Shown here: one piece after another, positions 3,704 to 5,219 of the stretch
Layout of the letters: each line of letters opens with the position of its first letter
Position numbering within the stretch: the stretch's first letter is position 1
Assembly (NCBI GenBank): GCA_902772795.1
Contig: CACYBZ010000151.1
Location: 1-5,219, forward strand
Direction of reading: 5' to 3'
DNA from: an uncultured Ruminococcus sp.
Lineage (GTDB): Bacteria > Bacillota > Clostridia > Oscillospirales > Acutalibacteraceae
DNA length: 5,219 nucleotides
Translations under genes and position numbers: made by a program
The notes under the pieces: generated by a model
Told to the model about the DNA's origin: nothing
What the model saw: the letters and a program-made list of their open reading frames with translations, nothing else
Database searches by the model: none

Positions 3704-5166
3704 GCGTAACCCAAAACATAACCAACCAATCTTTTTTCTCTGCTGATGACAAACCACAGGAAGAATGTGGCGTATTCGGTATTTATGTCAACGATGAAGA
3801 TATCAATGCCGTTGCGGAAGTATACAGCGGATTATATTCTCTGCAACACCGTGGACAGAACAGTGCAGGAATCTGTGTCAATGACAACGGCACATTCAAG
3901 TGTTGCAAAAACAAAGGACTGATTTCTGAGGCATTTCGTGAAAATGCTCTTGAGGAACTTCCGAACGGTAAAATTGCCATTGGTCATGTCCGTCACTCCT
4001 TGCAAAAATTTGAAGATGATGATTTTGCGTCTGTTCAGCCGTTGCTTATGCGTTATGTCTATGGTTCTCTTGCCATTGCCCATAACGGCGATATCACCAA
4101 CAAAGCCGAACTGCATAAACAACTTGCCGAGGGCGGAGCAATATTCCAGTCCAACAGTAATGCCGAACTGATTTCCTATGTCATTGCCAGTATGCGTCTG
4201 CAAACCGATACCATCGACGATGCTGTCATCAAGGCAGTAGATATGCTGGAGGGTGCTTATTCTCTTGTTATCACCTCACCGAGTAAGCTCATCGCCGTGC
4301 GTGACATGCACGGTTTCCGACCACTCTGTATTGGCAAAATGAAAAACAGCTATATGATTTCTTCTGAAAGCTGTTCTTTTGACAGTCTGGGAGCAGAATT
4401 TATCCGTGACGTTGCTCCGGGAGAAATTATCGTTATAGACAAAGATGGTCTGCACAGCTACACCAATTACTGCGGTAAACCGACAGCAATGTGTATTTTT
4501 GAACAGATTTATGTTTCCCGTCCTGACAGTGTACTTGACGGTCAGAATGTACATAACTTCCGTATGAATGTCGGTAAAGTACTTGCCGAAAAATATCCCG
4601 TTGATGCTGATGTCGTGTGCGGTGTTCCCGACAGCGGTTCAAGCTGTGCGGTAGGTTACTCCCGTTATTCGGGCATTCCCTACGGTATCGCTATCATCAA
4701 AAACAAATACATCGGTCGTACCCTTTCCATGGATAACGACGGTATGAGGAAACGTATTCTGGATATCAAAATCAACGTACTGAAATCCACTGTCGAAGGT
4801 AAACGTGTCATCATTATTGATGACAGTATCGTCCGTGGCGGAACTATGGCACATATCGTTGAACTTCTGAGAAAAGCGGGAGCCAAAGAAATTCATGTCA
4901 GGGTTGCTTCTCCTCCGTTCAGAAACATCTGCTATTACGGTATAAGTCTTCCCCAGAAAGAACACTTTATTGCTAATCAGCTGACACCTGACGAACTTTG
5001 TCGGAACATCGGTGCAGACTCCCTTGAGTTCATCACTGTTGACGAACTGTTAAGCTGTGCCGTTGACTCGCAAATCAATTTCTGTACAGCGTGTTTCTCG
5101 GGTGACTATCCCACAGAAAAACCCACAGAATTTTATGATAAATTCAGCGTAAAAATTGAAGTCTGA
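3700..5166 (+). CDS. purF: Amidophosphoribosyltransferase PurF, divergent glutaminase and flexible loop
   Basis: The product has 488 residues, near the family length. The GTG start overlaps the purE stop (GTGA) and has AAGGTGG (3686-3692) seven bases upstream. PurF makes phosphoribosylamine from PRPP and glutamine, the first committed purine step. The class II glutaminase domain begins at Cys23 (EECGVFG) after a 22-residue propeptide that should be cleaved to expose the nucleophile; LQHRGQ and HNGD (128-131, oxyanion hole) follow. The phosphoribosyltransferase half has GVPDSG, KNKYIGRT (334-341) and the PRPP loop DDSIVRGGT (374-382). Cys265, Cys411, Cys462 and Cys465 match the four [4Fe-4S] ligands of the B. 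subtilis enzyme. Oddities: the usual RY(S/A)T-G glutamine-site segment reads RHSLQK (98-103) with a two-residue insertion, the conserved Asp of the S-D-x-E motif is Asn154, and the flexible loop 340-359 lacks several usual residues. It may be a divergent paralogue. Confidence 0.93.
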   Translation: MSVTQNITNQSFFSADDKPQEECGVFGIYVNDEDINAVAEVYSGLYSLQHRGQNSAGICVNDNGTFKCCKNKGLISEAFRENALEELPNGKIAIGHVRHSLQKFEDDDFASVQPLLMRYVYGSLAIAHNGDITNKAELHKQLAEGGAIFQSNSNAELISYVIASMRLQTDTIDDAVIKAVDMLEGAYSLVITSPSKLIAVRDMHGFRPLCIGKMKNSYMISSESCSFDSLGAEFIRDVAPGEIIVIDKDGLHSYTNYCGKPTAMCIFEQIYVSRPDSVLDGQNVHNFRMNVGKVLAEKYPVDADVVCGVPDSGSSCAVGYSRYSGIPYGIAIIKNKYIGRTLSMDNDGMRKRILDIKINVLKSTVEGKRVIIIDDSIVRGGTMAHIVELLRKAGAKEIHVRVASPPFRNICYYGISLPQKEHFIANQLTPDELCRNIGADSLEFITVDELLSCAVDSQINFCTACFSGDYPTEKPTEFYDKFSVKIEV

Positions 5167-5180
5167 CGCTGTTCCCCAAA

Positions 5181-5202
5181 AAAATTTGCTACTGCAAATT
5201 TT
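5181..5202. terminator. AT-rich hairpin after purF (weak terminator candidate)
   Basis: AAAATTTGC (5181-5189) and GCAAATTTT (5194-5202) form a perfect 9-bp stem with a TACT loop, 15 bases after the purF stop. Read on the plus strand it is followed by CCCG, not a T-tract. Read on the minus strand the stem runs into seven Ts, so it would work better for a gene converging from the right. The stem is AT-rich, and the window ends too soon to judge. Confidence 0.35.
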
Positions 5203-5219
5203 CCCGAAAAGTTTTGTCC

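Noticed and set aside
3832..4203. 123-codon minus-strand open frame inside purF
   Set aside because: Antisense shadow of purF; composition is not protein-like and no initiation signal is seen.
1..5219. tRNA, rRNA, CRISPR array, insertion sequence or phage module
   Set aside because: I looked on both strands and saw no cloverleaf, regularly spaced repeats, transposase or integrase motifs, or terminal inverted repeats; the genes are ordinary chromosomal ones.

Overview
The window looks like a chromosomal segment from a low-to-moderate GC, Gram-positive anaerobe of the class Clostridia, probably Ruminococcus or another Oscillospiraceae. I base this on family content: a DUF4364 protein, a CmpB-like 'ABC-transporter type IV' membrane protein, a BofA-family protein, and a PurF with the Bacillus-type four-cysteine iron-sulphur ligand set. 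All assignments come from reading the sequence; no database search was run.

Layout. A partial minus-strand membrane protein (CmpB-like, 1-233) runs off the left edge. A divergent AT-rich spacer carries an extended -10 promoter for a DUF4364 winged-helix-type protein (391-1011, +). This gene converges on, and overlaps by 8 bases, a minus-strand BofA-family gene (1004-1270). The spacer 1271-1464 is again divergent. It holds a sigma-E-like promoter facing bofA and a sigma-A-like promoter facing a two-gene membrane operon: a short NfeD protein (1465-1902) and a QmcA/paraslipin-type SPFH protein (1949-2866). These two are a classic partner pair of membrane scaffold proteins.

The 339-base gap 2867-3205 is the most interesting part. 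It contains a near-consensus promoter (2904-2932), then an RNA that can fold into a three-way junction closed by a perfect 10-bp helix starting at the predicted transcript 5' end. A 23-codon ORF with a good ribosome binding site lies inside that fold, and a strong terminator hairpin (3045-3073) follows directly. About 130 bases with two more hairpins then lead to purE. I see no convincing second promoter before purE, so this unit may be a premature-termination leader (orphan riboswitch or attenuator) for purE-purF. It could instead be an independent small RNA or small-protein gene.

The purE (3206-3703) and purF (3700-5166) genes overlap by 4 bases and encode two steps of de novo purine synthesis. 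PurF keeps its catalytic cysteine and Fe-S cysteines. It departs from the family at several residues that normally bind glutamine and in the PRPP flexible loop, so it may be a divergent paralogue. The window ends in an AT-rich hairpin 15 bases after purF.
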